Below are positions 1 to 8,384 of a DNA stretch of 64,000 nucleotides, piece by piece (positions within the stretch are counted from its first letter, which is position 1; each line of letters opens with the position of its first letter). The stretch is from the NCBI RefSeq assembly GCF_900100605.1, contig NZ_FNCN01000001.1, forward strand, positions 248,001-312,000, written 5' to 3'. Source of the DNA: Sinosporangium album (GTDB taxonomy: Bacteria > Actinomycetota > Actinomycetes > Streptosporangiales > Streptosporangiaceae). The position numbers were made by a program, and so were the translations under genes. The notes under the pieces were generated by a model. The model did not search any database. It was given only the letters and a program-made list of their open reading frames with translations, and was not told the DNA's origin.

Positions 1-1144
1 GGCCGCCGGTCACCGCGCTCGCGTGGGCCCAGATGGCGTAGGTGCCCTCGGCTCCGCCGCCCGCCGACTTGTCCTTGCCGGCGTGGACGAGCACGAGGTG
101 GTCGATGACCCCGTCGGGCTCGGCGCGGTTGCCGTCGCCGTCGGCATCGGAGATGTCCTCGATGTCGTAGTCGCGCCATGGGAAGTCCGGCCGCTGGGCT
201 GCCAGCACGTTGACGGCGTCCACGGCGAGCTGGGCGGCGCCGCGCGGGTTGTCGGGGTGGCCGCTGGTGTCCTGCGGGATGTTGCCGCACACGCCGGCGC
301 CGTACCACGCCTCGGAGTGCGGGACCTTGAGCCAGCCGACGGCCTCGCCGCTCACGGAGTAGGCGCCCTTGGACATCTCCTCGTACATGCTCTTCAGGGT
401 GTAGCCGGAGATGTCGACGCCCGGCTTGCCGTCCGGGCCCTTGAGGTCCGTGCGCACCCGCCGGGTGATGCCCTTGTCGGTGTAGAGCATGTCGTTGAAG
501 TGCTTGGGGCCGAAGTCCGGCACCCACATGGAGTTGTTGTCCAGGCGGGGGGCCTTCGCCGGGTCGGGGATGCGGTTGTGCAGGGGGCCGTTCTTGAGGG
601 TGCCGGGCGGTTCGGTGACGCAGTCGGCGGGGTTGGCCGGGTCGCTGTCGAGGCTCTTCGGCCGCCGGAACCCGGAGAAGTCGTCGTTGGCCTTCTCGTC
701 GAACTCGACCAGCAGGGTCAGCAGTTTGGCCGTCTGCTTGCGGGGGTTGTTCTTGAAGACGAAGTCCGCCGGGTTGGCTCCGGTGCGCAGGGCCCGCTGC
801 TCGTTGGCCGCCAGCACCCGCGCCGCCGCCGGGTTGCCGCTCACGAACTTGCGGTCGGCCGCCTGGGCGTGCGACTCGGCGCGGGCCTTGGGCCTGATGC
901 CCGGGGCCGCGGGTTCCTCGGCCTCCTTGGCGACCTGCGGCGGAACGTAGTTGATGTAGTAGTCCGCCGCCGCCGGCCGGTAGTCGGCGCGCGACCCGTC
1001 GGCCGCCCACTCGGCGGCCCGTACGGCCGTGCGGTCGGCCGCGGCCTGCTGCGTTCCGGCCACCGCCAGCCCCGCGGTGGCCAGGCCGACGATCGGTACG
1101 ACGGCGAGGAGCCTCCGCCGTACGGCTCTTCCTCTGCTGGACAC
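1..1144 (-). CDS. Secreted immune inhibitor A-like M6 metallopeptidase (3' end outside window)
   Basis: The visible 381 codons begin with an arginine-rich signal peptide: several Arg, a hydrophobic core around residues 12-30 and an AxA-type end near QQAAAD. A propeptide-like region follows, then a segment typical of the immune inhibitor A family (peptidase family M6), with ISGYTLKSMYEEMSKG and later VLVHAGKDKSAGGG and YAIWAHA. The family is zinc-dependent and acts outside the cell. The HExxH zinc motif should lie just beyond the window edge, so catalysis cannot be confirmed here. The GTG start is chosen because GGGAGG lies about 7 nt upstream and the signal peptide starts there. It is divergent from the downstream FAD oxidase. 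Confidence 0.85.
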   Translation of the reverse strand, partial: MSSRGRAVRRRLLAVVPIVGLATAGLAVAGTQQAAADRTAVRAAEWAADGSRADYRPAAADYYINYVPPQVAKEAEEPAAPGIRPKARAESHAQAADRKFVSGNPAAARVLAANEQRALRTGANPADFVFKNNPRKQTAKLLTLLVEFDEKANDDFSGFRRPKSLDSDPANPADCVTEPPGTLKNGPLHNRIPDPAKAPRLDNNSMWVPDFGPKHFNDMLYTDKGITRRVRTDLKGPDGKPGVDISGYTLKSMYEEMSKGAYSVSGEAVGWLKVPHSEAWYGAGVCGNIPQDTSGHPDNPRGAAQLAVDAVNVLAAQRPDFPWRDYDIEDISDADGDGNRAEPDGVIDHLVLVHAGKDKSAGGGAEGTYAIWAHASAVTGG

Positions 1145-1390
1145 GAACTGCCTCCCTCACCCGGATCTGCGGGCGACGTCGTCGAGCGCCGCGAAGGGGG
1201 CGCTCGGACAGATGTGACGCGAGCGTCATGAGATACGAACCGGGACGTTAGAGCACAAAGTAACGGCACAGTAAAGTTGATCGCGGAAGTTGTAAAAACG
1301 TAACCTTTCTCGGTAAATCTCGCCTTGTCAGGACAAGTGGACATTCGACCTCGAACGAAGCACGGGCGGACAGGCCGTAAAGTCCGGAGG

Positions 1391-2767
1391 GTGACACCTG
1401 CGACATCCCTCGACAGCCTGCTGCGCGTCCTCCCCGAAGGCCGGGTCGTCACCGACCCGGATGTGACCGACTCCTACGCGCGCGACCGCACCTTCCTCAC
1501 TCCGGGCCGCGCCCTGGGCGTCGTGCTGGCCCGCACCCGAGACGACGTGGTGGCCACGATGCGGTGGGCGACCGAGCACCGCGTGCCGGTGGTGCCGAGG
1601 GGCGCCGGCACCGGCCTGGCGGGCGGCGCGACCGCGGTCGAGGGCGGCCTGCTGCTGTCCCTCGCGCGGATGACCGACATCCGCGAACTGTCCCCCGCCG
1701 ACGAGATCGCCGTGGTCGAACCCGGCGTGATCAACGCCGACCTCGACCGGGCCGCCAGAGCGCACGGGCTGATGTACGCGCCCGACCCGTCCTCCTACGA
1801 GATCTCCACCATCGGCGGCAACCTCGCCACCAACGCGGGCGGCCTGCGCTGTGTGAAATACGGCGTGACCCGCGACTCGACCCTCGGCCTTGAAGTCGTG
1901 CTCCCCGACGGCCGCGTGCTGAACACCGGCCGCAGGACCGTCAAGGGCGTCACCGGCTACGACCTGACCGGGCTGTTCGTGGGCTCCGAGGGCACCCTCG
2001 GGGTGATCACCGCGGCCACCGTACGGCTGCAGCGCGCCCCGGCGGCTCCCCCCGCGACGGTCGCCGCCGAGTTCCCCACGCTGCGGCAGGCCGCCGAGGC
2101 CGTGGCCGCGGTGATCGCCGCCGGGTGCCGGCCGTCGCTGCTCGAACTGCTGGACCGCGCGACGCTCAAGGCCATCGACGACTGGCGCAACATCGGCCTC
2201 GACCCCGACACCGCGGCGATGCTCATCGCCCAGTCCGACACGCCCGACGGGCAGGCGGTGGCCGAGCGCATGGCCGCGCTGTTCGACGAGTGCGGGGCGT
2301 CGTTCGTCGCCGCCTCCTCCACGCCGCAGGAGGCCGACGAGCTGATCGGCGTACGGCGGATGGCCTACGAGGCCAAGGAGCGCCTCGGCGCCTGCCTGGT
2401 CGAGGACGTCTGCGTGCCCCGGTCCAGGCTGCCGGAGATGATCTCCGCGATCGAGGCGGCGGCCGTACGCCACGATGTGCTCATCTGCACGGTCGCCCAC
2501 GCGGGCGACGGGAACCTGCACCCGGTCTTCGTGTTCGACCACGGGCTGCCCGAGCCTCCGCCGCAGGTGTGGGCGGCGGCCGACGAGGTGTTCCGGGCCG
2601 CGCTCGACCTCGGCGGCACGCTGACCGGGGAGCACGGGGTGGGCCTGCTCAAGCGCCGGTGGCTCGACCTGGAGACGGGCCCCGTGGGGCGCGAGGTACA
2701 GCTCGGGATCAAACAGGTTTTCGATCCGCTGGGCATCATGAACCCGGGGAAAGCCATCCAGAACTAG
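1391..2767 (+). CDS. GlcD-like FAD-binding oxidase (2-hydroxyacid oxidase/dehydrogenase subunit)
   Basis: The 458-residue protein has the vanillyl-alcohol-oxidase layout: an FAD-binding PCMH domain in the first half (PRGAGTGLAGG at about 69-79, IGGNLATNAGG at 141-151, GSEGTLG near 200) and a C-terminal FAD-oxidase domain with HAGDGNLHP near 370 and TGEHGVG near 411. Relatives oxidise glycolate or D-lactate to the 2-oxoacid. No glcE or glcF partner is nearby, so the substrate is unknown. The start is uncertain. The GTG at 1391 gives the usual N-terminus for the family, but its GGAGG directly abuts the codon. An in-frame GTG at 1337 and a TTG at 1325 are alternatives. Confidence 0.88.
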   Translation: MTPATSLDSLLRVLPEGRVVTDPDVTDSYARDRTFLTPGRALGVVLARTRDDVVATMRWATEHRVPVVPRGAGTGLAGGATAVEGGLLLSLARMTDIRELSPADEIAVVEPGVINADLDRAARAHGLMYAPDPSSYEISTIGGNLATNAGGLRCVKYGVTRDSTLGLEVVLPDGRVLNTGRRTVKGVTGYDLTGLFVGSEGTLGVITAATVRLQRAPAAPPATVAAEFPTLRQAAEAVAAVIAAGCRPSLLELLDRATLKAIDDWRNIGLDPDTAAMLIAQSDTPDGQAVAERMAALFDECGASFVAASSTPQEADELIGVRRMAYEAKERLGACLVEDVCVPRSRLPEMISAIEAAAVRHDVLICTVAHAGDGNLHPVFVFDHGLPEPPPQVWAAADEVFRAALDLGGTLTGEHGVGLLKRRWLDLETGPVGREVQLGIKQVFDPLGIMNPGKAIQN

Positions 2768-2824
2768 AACCGCTGGTAGCGTTCTGCCCCACATGAACCA
2801 GATTGGGTCCGCACGGGGGGCACC

Positions 2825-4618
2825 GTGACAGAGGTTCAAGCGCTCACGAAGGACGACCCGGCCCGGCTCGGTTCCTACGAGCTGACCGGGCGTCTCGGCG
2901 CGGGCGGACAGGGCGTCGTCTACCTGGGGCGGGGACCCGACGGCGAGTCGGTCGCCGTCAAACTGCTGCACGCCGGCCTGGCGACCGACGAGGAGGCGCG
3001 GGGGCGCTTCCTGCGGGAGGTCGCCGTCGCCCAGCGCGTCGCACGGTTCTGCACCGCGCCCGTGCTGCACGCCGACCTCGCGGGCGACCAGCCGTACATC
3101 GTCAGCGAATACGTGCCGGGGCCGTCGCTGCGGCAACTCGTCGACCGCGAGGGGCCGCGCCGGGGGGCCGCCCTCGAACGCCTGGCGATCAGTACGGCGA
3201 CCGCCCTCGCGGCCATCCACCGCGCCGGAATCCTGCACCGCGACTTCAAACCGGCCAACGTGCTGATGGGCCCCGAAGGGCCCGTCGTCATCGACTTCGG
3301 CATCGCCAGAGCGCTCGACGCGCCCAACGTCACCGCGACGGGCATGGCCATGGGCACCCCGTCGTACCTCGCCCCGGAACAACTCGCCGGAGCCGCGGTC
3401 ACGCCCGCCGCCGACGTGTTCGCGTGGGGCGTCACCATGGTGTTCGCCGCCACCGGGACACCGGCCTTCGGCCAGGACTCGATCCCGGTCGTGATGAACC
3501 GCATCCTGCACCAGCCGCCCGAACTCGGCTCCCTGGACGGGCCGCTGCGCGAACTGGTGGCCGCCTGCCTGGCCAAAGACCCGGCCGCGCGGCCCACCGC
3601 CGACGACCTCGTGTCCCACCTCACCGGGCAGCCCACCGCGCCCGTGCGACGCCCCGGCGCACCCGTGGGCGCACCCGTGGGCGCACCCGTGGGCGCACCG
3701 GCGAGCGGGCCGACCAGCGTGCCGCGTACGGCGGGCGCCGCCGTCGGCCCGCACCCGCCGAGGCCCGCAGGCCCGCGCGGGCGCACGCCGGGAGGCAAGC
3801 GGGCGGTCGGCCTGACGACCGCCGCCGTCGCCACCGGGGCGCTCCTCGGGGCCGGGATCTTCTACACGACCGGCATGGAGTTCTCCGCCGTGTCGATCGC
3901 TCTGACACAACCCTCCCCCACCGACGCCCCGGCCACGCTCCCACAGGCGCGGCCCGCCCCGGCCTCGGCCCCCTCGCCATCGGCCGACCCGGCCGGCCCG
4001 GCGCTGTCGTCCACCGAGCCCACCCGCGTGCCCGCGAGGACCATCCCGACCCCCGCCGACGCCACGCACACCCCGCCGGTCGACCCCGCGCCCGGCAGGC
4101 CCAGGCAGACGCCGACCGCCGACCGGCCCACCGGCGGCGGCTCCACCCCCGAACGCTCCGAACTCAAACCCGAATACCCCGTCCCCCTCCCCACCGCCAC
4201 CGGCAAGCCGACCGCCACCCCCAAACCCCCGCCCCCCACACCCACCAAGCCGGCGGCGACCCCCAAGACCAGCCCCAACCCCCACACACCCGTCGCGGCC
4301 TGCGCGTCCAAGGGCGGCACCGGCTACAAAGTCATCGACAAACGCGGCCTGGCCGGCGGCAAGGCCACGGTCTACCTCCTCTACAACGCCGGCACCAAGA
4401 AGAACTGCGTCATCACCATGGCCACCAGCGTGAACGGCTCGCTCAAACCCAAGATGTCGGCCACCCTCCAGATCAAGGCCGGCGCATCCGGCCAGGACAC
4501 CGGCAACTACGCCTACTACGCGGGACCGGTCATCCTCTCGGCCCCCAAGGCCTGCATGATGTGGGGCGGCACCTACCTGAGCAGCACTTGGCGCAGCCCC
4601 TGGAGCCACTGCGGCTGA
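2825..4618 (+). CDS. Membrane-anchored Ser/Thr protein kinase with extracellular Cys-containing domain
   Basis: This 597-residue Hanks-type kinase has the glycine loop GRLGAGGQGVVYLG at about 22-35, Lys46, catalytic HRD at 138-140, DFG at 157-159 and an activation segment GTPSYLAPEQ. After about residue 270 a Pro/Ala-rich linker begins, including three exact 12-nt repeats that encode GAPV units (3659-3694). A single membrane span lies near 327-349. A Pro/Thr-rich stalk leads to an extracellular domain from about 493 containing several Cys, probably sensory. No PASTA repeats are present, so it is not PknB. GTG at 2825 follows a GGGGGG ribosome site. The 57-nt gap to the oxidase is probably not an operon link. 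Confidence 0.9.
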   Translation: MTEVQALTKDDPARLGSYELTGRLGAGGQGVVYLGRGPDGESVAVKLLHAGLATDEEARGRFLREVAVAQRVARFCTAPVLHADLAGDQPYIVSEYVPGPSLRQLVDREGPRRGAALERLAISTATALAAIHRAGILHRDFKPANVLMGPEGPVVIDFGIARALDAPNVTATGMAMGTPSYLAPEQLAGAAVTPAADVFAWGVTMVFAATGTPAFGQDSIPVVMNRILHQPPELGSLDGPLRELVAACLAKDPAARPTADDLVSHLTGQPTAPVRRPGAPVGAPVGAPVGAPASGPTSVPRTAGAAVGPHPPRPAGPRGRTPGGKRAVGLTTAAVATGALLGAGIFYTTGMEFSAVSIALTQPSPTDAPATLPQARPAPASAPSPSADPAGPALSSTEPTRVPARTIPTPADATHTPPVDPAPGRPRQTPTADRPTGGGSTPERSELKPEYPVPLPTATGKPTATPKPPPPTPTKPAATPKTSPNPHTPVAACASKGGTGYKVIDKRGLAGGKATVYLLYNAGTKKNCVITMATSVNGSLKPKMSATLQIKAGASGQDTGNYAYYAGPVILSAPKACMMWGGTYLSSTWRSPWSHCG

Positions 4619-4889
4619 CCGCCTCGCGGCGAGTGGACTCGTGTCCCGGCCCCAGCCGTCATAGGGAGCCGACAAGGAGAATCCTTCGTTCCGTGTGGCC
4701 ATGCCAGATGAAACGGGCAGGAAGAGCGGCCGGTCCTCTTTCTGCCGGATACCTCCCCCCACGCGCAACCGCCCCAGACGGGCCATCACCCCCTCGCCTA
4801 CCCCCCCTTGGTCGGCTCGGCCGAGGGCCTGGAGGCCGTCTGGGAGCACCTGCACAAGCATCCGCCCGCCTGACTTCGTGCCTGCCGGG
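4619..4889. other. Intergenic region with a possible 3' gene remnant
   Basis: No complete gene is visible here. On the plus strand, the frame ending in TGA at 4871-4873 reads like the tail of a protein (LVGSAEGLEAVWEHLHKH before the stop) for roughly 30 codons, without a start codon or ribosome site. It may be the C-terminal scrap of a lost gene. The evidence is only that the composition looks protein-like. Confidence 0.2.
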
Positions 4890-5324
4890 TCAGTCGGCGA
4901 CGAACGTCCCTTTCCTCGGCAGCGTGTGGACAAGTCGACTGTCCCGGAGGAGGTTGATGGCCGCCCGGACCGTGTCGCGGGCCACGCCGTACCGGGCGGC
5001 GAGCACGACCTCGTTGGGGAGGCGCTCGCCCGCCCGGAGCCGGCCGTCGCGGATCCGCTCGCGCAGGTCGCCCGCGACCTCCTCGCACTTGAGGGGCGGG
5101 CGGCGCCTGGGGGCGCTCCGCGGGCCGACATACGAGCCTTCGGCCCGCACGGTATAGACCGCGCCCTCCTCGCGCAGCAGCGCCACCGCGCACCGCGCCG
5201 TGTGCCGGCACACGCCGTACCGCTCGACGAGTTGGAACTCCGAGGGGAGGAGCTGGCCCGGTAGGAGTGTTCCGTCGTGGATGTCGGCCCTGAGCCGGGC
5301 CGCGATCTGCTGGGGTAGGCGCAT
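4890..5324 (-). CDS. Small regulator made of two tandem GntR-type winged-helix domains
   Basis: The 144-residue protein consists of two similar GntR wHTH units and no effector domain. The first is about residues 3-65 (IAARLRADIHDGTLLPGQLL, then LVERYGV) and the second about 78-142 (VAGDLRERIRDGRLRAGERL, then VLAARYGVARDTVRAAI). Ordinary GntR regulators have one wHTH plus a ligand domain, so this is a DNA-binding-only form that could contact two half-sites as a monomer. The ATG at 5324 follows a GGGAAGCGAGG stretch. It lies 35 nt after the upstream ATPase-like gene on the same strand and is probably the last gene of that operon. Confidence 0.8.
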   Translation of the reverse strand: MRLPQQIAARLRADIHDGTLLPGQLLPSEFQLVERYGVCRHTARCAVALLREEGAVYTVRAEGSYVGPRSAPRRRPPLKCEEVAGDLRERIRDGRLRAGERLPNEVVLAARYGVARDTVRAAINLLRDSRLVHTLPRKGTFVAD

Positions 5325-5359
5325 GGCCTCGCTTCCCTCGTTCGTCGCTGCGGGTGGGC

Positions 5360-5929
5360 TCACGCAGGGGCCGTGAACTCCGCGCTCATCGGATAGGTCG
5401 GCACGCCGGGAGGGGCGTCCCAGTACCCGACCGCGTCGGCCAGGCCGTGGACGACCAGCAGGCAGCGCTCGTCGGCCGTCCCCGCGATCGGCCGGCGGGA
5501 GATCGAGCTGTGCCGCTGCCGGTAGGTGGGGATGCCCGTGGGCCCGCAGTGGTAGACCGTGACGCGCAGCGTCTCGCCCGCCGTGCCGAACCGCTGGACC
5601 TCGGCGATGAACGACGAGAAGAACGGCCTGCCCGCCGCGTGCGCGATCGCCACGTTCACCAGCTCCGACATCACCGCCTCCGCGTCCTCGGCGCGGTCGT
5701 GCCCGCGCAGCATGCAGCGCACCAGCTCCCGCGCCTGCCGCGCCTGGTCCGCCCGACTGGGGAACAGCCGCCGCCACACCATCCCGTCAGGCATGAGACG
5801 GTAGGCGGCGAGAAGTAGCCGGGGATCGCCCATGCCGGTCGGAGGGATGAACGTTCTTCCCCGGCTGTCCTTGAACACCGGGGCCGCCCCGGCGTCCGCG
5901 GTGAGCGTGCCTCCTTCACCCGCGCTCAT
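5360..5929 (-). CDS. Degenerate RsbW/HATPase-like protein
   Basis: The 189-residue product has a stretch resembling the N-box region of anti-sigma-factor-type ATPases: AEDAEAVMSELVNVAIAHA at about 98-116, followed by a strand reading LRVTVYHCGP. The glycine-rich ATP-lid motifs of true HATPase_c proteins are not evident, so it may bind nucleotide poorly or not at all. Its ATG overlaps the stop of the upstream gene as ATGA (5926-5929), which implies translational coupling. Neighbours are an unknown protein and a tandem GntR protein, so a regulatory role is inferred. Confidence 0.55.
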   Translation of the reverse strand: MSAGEGGTLTADAGAAPVFKDSRGRTFIPPTGMGDPRLLLAAYRLMPDGMVWRRLFPSRADQARQARELVRCMLRGHDRAEDAEAVMSELVNVAIAHAAGRPFFSSFIAEVQRFGTAGETLRVTVYHCGPTGIPTYRQRHSSISRRPIAGTADERCLLVVHGLADAVGYWDAPPGVPTYPMSAEFTAPA

Positions 5930-6357
5930 CGCCCACCGCCGTCTATTGCCCGCGCGGGGCAGGTAGATGCGTATACAGCACCGCATACCCAGCCTTCGCG
6001 AGCTCGGCTGCAAAGTGGCCACGGCGCGGGCACCTCCCGGTTGTAAGGGAGGACGCCCGGCAAGGTCATCGGAGCGTACGTCGTGATCTCGCGGAACTTA
6101 GCGACCGAGATGACACGGTGGGCGCGATCACTGTCAGCGGGGGTATAGCGGTACACCAAACCTTCCCGAGCATGGTCCACTGTTACGACAGCCTCCAGCG
6201 AGCCTGAGAGGAACGAGTAGACGCATAGCCGGTCAGAAGTCAGACGGGCACGAACCCCCCATTCGCGCAACACCACGGCATAGTTCTCCAGGAAGGCCGT
6301 ATCCGTCTTATGCGGTTGCTGTTCATCGGCCATGAGTAGCGCCGTCAGCTGGAACAT
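5926..6357 (-). CDS. Hypothetical protein, first gene of a coupled three-gene operon
   Basis: I do not recognise this 143-residue family. It has no signal peptide or membrane span. The N-terminal half (FLENYAVVLREWGVRARLTS, then CVYSFLSGSLEAVVTVDH) looks like a small folded alpha/beta domain. The C-terminus is Cys- and Gly-rich. The ATG at 6357 has GGAGG 8 nt upstream. Codon use is visibly less GC-rich than in the flanking metabolic genes, as in the divergent XRE gene, which suggests the block was acquired. The stop overlaps the next start (ATGA). Confidence 0.6.
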   Translation of the reverse strand: MFQLTALLMADEQQPHKTDTAFLENYAVVLREWGVRARLTSDRLCVYSFLSGSLEAVVTVDHAREGLVYRYTPADSDRAHRVISVAKFREITTYAPMTLPGVLPYNREVPAPWPLCSRAREGWVCGAVYASTCPARAIDGGGR

Positions 6358-6568
6358 GGATCACACCTCCGATGCGGTCCAGTGCCCGCCCGTTCTGTAG
6401 CTATAGCGCAACGGGCTAATTGCTTGTCGGGATGCAATGGTCGCTCAACGCACTTGGCCGGGGGGAGAGCCACACGGGCAGCCAGCGCGGAGCCTAGGGG
6501 GTAGCCAAAGGGGGAGCCGCAATTGGCTCCCGACCGTAACACGCAGGGCTTTTGAACAGCCCGCACCC

Positions 6569-6574
6569 CATAAT
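6569..6574 (+). promoter_or_regulatory. Probable -10 element for a leaderless transcript
   Basis: CATAAT ends 6 nt before the A of the ATG at 6581, the spacing expected if transcription begins at the start codon. No strong ribosome site precedes that ATG. I saw no clear -35 at the right distance. The 223-nt intergenic region also holds the promoter of the divergent operon at 6357. Confidence 0.4.
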
Positions 6575-6580
6575 TGAGGC

Positions 6581-7729
6581 ATGCCGAATGCGAAAGCTCT
6601 TCGCCCCGACACCGCAGCTCAGGGGCGGGTGATTGCGGAACTTCGGGTGGCGCACGGCTGGTCTCAAAGCCAGTTGGCCAGCAAGCTTTGCGATGCTGCC
6701 GGGCATGCGACGGTGACACGGGAGCTGGTGTCACGCTGGGAACGCGGAAAGCGGACCCCTGGGCCTTTTTGGGCGAAGCACCTAGCTACAGTGCTGGAAG
6801 CACCCATTTCAGCACCGTTGGAGTCTGAAGTGAAACGCCGGACATTTCTGACAGACGTTGCCGCGCTATCCATCGCCCCCGTAGCCGCATCCGACCTGCT
6901 TGACCAAGGGTTCACAGCCGCGCTCGGTAGGAGCGGCCCGACCTTGGACGACTGGCATGCCAAGATCGATGCCTACGGCAGCGATTACATGTCCCTGGGT
7001 AGCGCCGAGATCCAGCGTCGCCTTGCAGGCGACCTGATTGTGTTGCAGCAGCAGCTCGACACCCCCGGGCGGTGGGATGTCGCAGCCAAGCTCATGACCT
7101 TGTATGGCAAAACGTTTCCCGGCGTTGACGGCTCCAAGGCCGTCAACTGGTACTTGTTGGCCGCGCAAGCGGCCGACAGGTCGGGAGATGACAGTACTCG
7201 CGTGTGGGTTCGCGGCAGGGCCGCTATCGCTCTTGGCTATGAGGGTGCCTCGCTGTCAGTGGCCGAGTCGTTCGCCAACCAGGCCTTGGCCATTTCCGAT
7301 AGGCCGTCGCTGGGCAGACTGAACGCGCTTGCCGGCCAGGCTCACGTGGCGGCGATCCGCGGCGACCAATATGCCGCTCGAACTCTCATCGAAGAGGTCC
7401 GTAGGGTGTTCGACGTCGCAGGCAGCGAAGAACAAGAGTCGGACTACGCAGTGCCGTTCTGGAGGGTGAACGTGTTCGTGAGCCTGCTAGCCGCCCGACT
7501 CGGGGATGAGCGGACGGCGCTGATCGCACAGGAGGAGGCCGCGAAGCACCTCCCTGCGCATCTCCCGCGCTTTGCAACCCACCTGGAGATGCATAAGGGG
7601 TTGATGCTGGTTCGCGCCGGGGACCGACGTAGCGGCGTGAGTCTCGCGAGGGAAGCCCTCGCGAAGCTGCCGACGGAGAAGCACAGTTTGACTCTCCGTA
7701 TGCTGTTGGCGGAGATCGAACAACGCTGA
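6581..7729 (+). CDS. XRE-family regulator with C-terminal TPR-like repeats
   Basis: The 382-residue protein begins with a helix-turn-helix of the XRE type (about 15-75; ELRVAHGWSQSQLASKL, VSRWERGKRTPG). The remainder is helical with TPR-like repeats, for example WYLLAAQAADRSGDDSTRVW and ANQALAISDRPSLGRLNALA. Such proteins are actinomycete-specific regulators that often sit beside accessory genes. It is divergent from the operon at 4890-6357 and probably regulates it, which is inference. Base composition is lower in GC than the window average. Confidence 0.82.
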   Translation: MPNAKALRPDTAAQGRVIAELRVAHGWSQSQLASKLCDAAGHATVTRELVSRWERGKRTPGPFWAKHLATVLEAPISAPLESEVKRRTFLTDVAALSIAPVAASDLLDQGFTAALGRSGPTLDDWHAKIDAYGSDYMSLGSAEIQRRLAGDLIVLQQQLDTPGRWDVAAKLMTLYGKTFPGVDGSKAVNWYLLAAQAADRSGDDSTRVWVRGRAAIALGYEGASLSVAESFANQALAISDRPSLGRLNALAGQAHVAAIRGDQYAARTLIEEVRRVFDVAGSEEQESDYAVPFWRVNVFVSLLAARLGDERTALIAQEEAAKHLPAHLPRFATHLEMHKGLMLVRAGDRRSGVSLAREALAKLPTEKHSLTLRMLLAEIEQR

Positions 7730-7733
7730 CCAT

Positions 7734-7862
7734 GTGTTCGTCGCATCCCGTCGCCTCGACAAGCGAGTGCGTGAAATCGTCGCCGCCGTCGAGGACCGTC
7801 AACACGGCTCAGACCTCAAGGCCGCCGTGAAACACCTAGGCCTCATGGCAGGCAAACAGTAG
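7734..7862 (+). CDS. Small hypothetical ORF, 42 residues
   Basis: A GTG-initiated frame starts 4 nt after the XRE/TPR stop. It encodes a basic helical peptide (LDKRVREIVAAVEDRQHG, then DLKAAVKHLGLM) that reads like real protein. It has no obvious ribosome site of its own and could be translated by reinitiation, or it could be the tail of a lost gene. The family is not recognised. Confidence 0.3.
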   Translation: MFVASRRLDKRVREIVAAVEDRQHGSDLKAAVKHLGLMAGKQ

Positions 7863-8314
7863 GTGGGGCTGGGGGCGACCGTGGTGGCGCGGCGCCAGCC
7901 GGGCGCGGTGTGGGTGTGGGGCTCCGCCGTGCTGGTCGTGATCGGCCTGGTGATGCTGACCCCATGGCTGGTGCGTTTTACGGGGCGGGCGGCCAAGGGG
8001 CTGCGGCTTCCGCTGCGGGTGTCGGCATGCACCGGCCGTCGGCCGCCTCCACGTTGGAGCGCGATCTCGCCACGGTGACGCCCCGGGTCACGGTCGCCTC
8101 CGAGGAGGGCTTTCGCAATGTGCCCGCCCCCGGCTTGTGGGGCTGGCTTGCGGGCGCTCTTGTTCTCGTCGTCGGTGGCACGCTGGCCGCCACTGATCAC
8201 CCGGACCAGACCGCCCCTCGCCCCCCCGGCTCCCGTGACACCGATCCTGGACTCGCCGTCCGTGGTGGGACGGGCCCGAGTTCGGGGCTGAAGCCGTACC
8301 CCTGGGTGATCTAG
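7863..8314 (+). pseudogene. Frameshifted fragment of an FtsX-like ABC transporter permease
   Basis: The first frame (7863 to about 8025) encodes a membrane segment, VWGSAVLVVIGLVMLTPWLV, then LRLPLRVSA, the pattern that precedes the coupling region in FtsX/MacB-type permeases. The similarity then continues in another frame (from about 8030 to 8314) with VTVASEEGF and a second membrane segment, WLAGALVLVVGGTLAAT. The reading-frame change and missing flanking domains show a decayed gene. No partner ATPase is nearby. The permease assignment rests on pattern recognition of these segments. Confidence 0.5.
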
Positions 8315-8384
8315 TGGGGTGGGGGCGGTACGGTCCTGGCTGTCGGGGCCGATCGGGCCCGTGAGGATGTGAGGGGAAGCCGAA

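Noticed and set aside
3659-3694. 12-nt repeats considered as a CRISPR or regulatory repeat
   Set aside because: The repeats are contiguous and in frame within the kinase linker, with no spacers.
1328-5131. Very long open frame on the minus strand opposite the FAD oxidase and kinase genes
   Set aside because: It lies opposite two clear genes, has no domain content, and is explained by GC-rich codon bias in the reverse frame.
4695-5264. Plus-strand open frame overlapping the tandem GntR gene
   Set aside because: The minus-strand gene has two clear HTH domains and a ribosome site; the plus frame is Arg/Pro-rich without family-like sequence.
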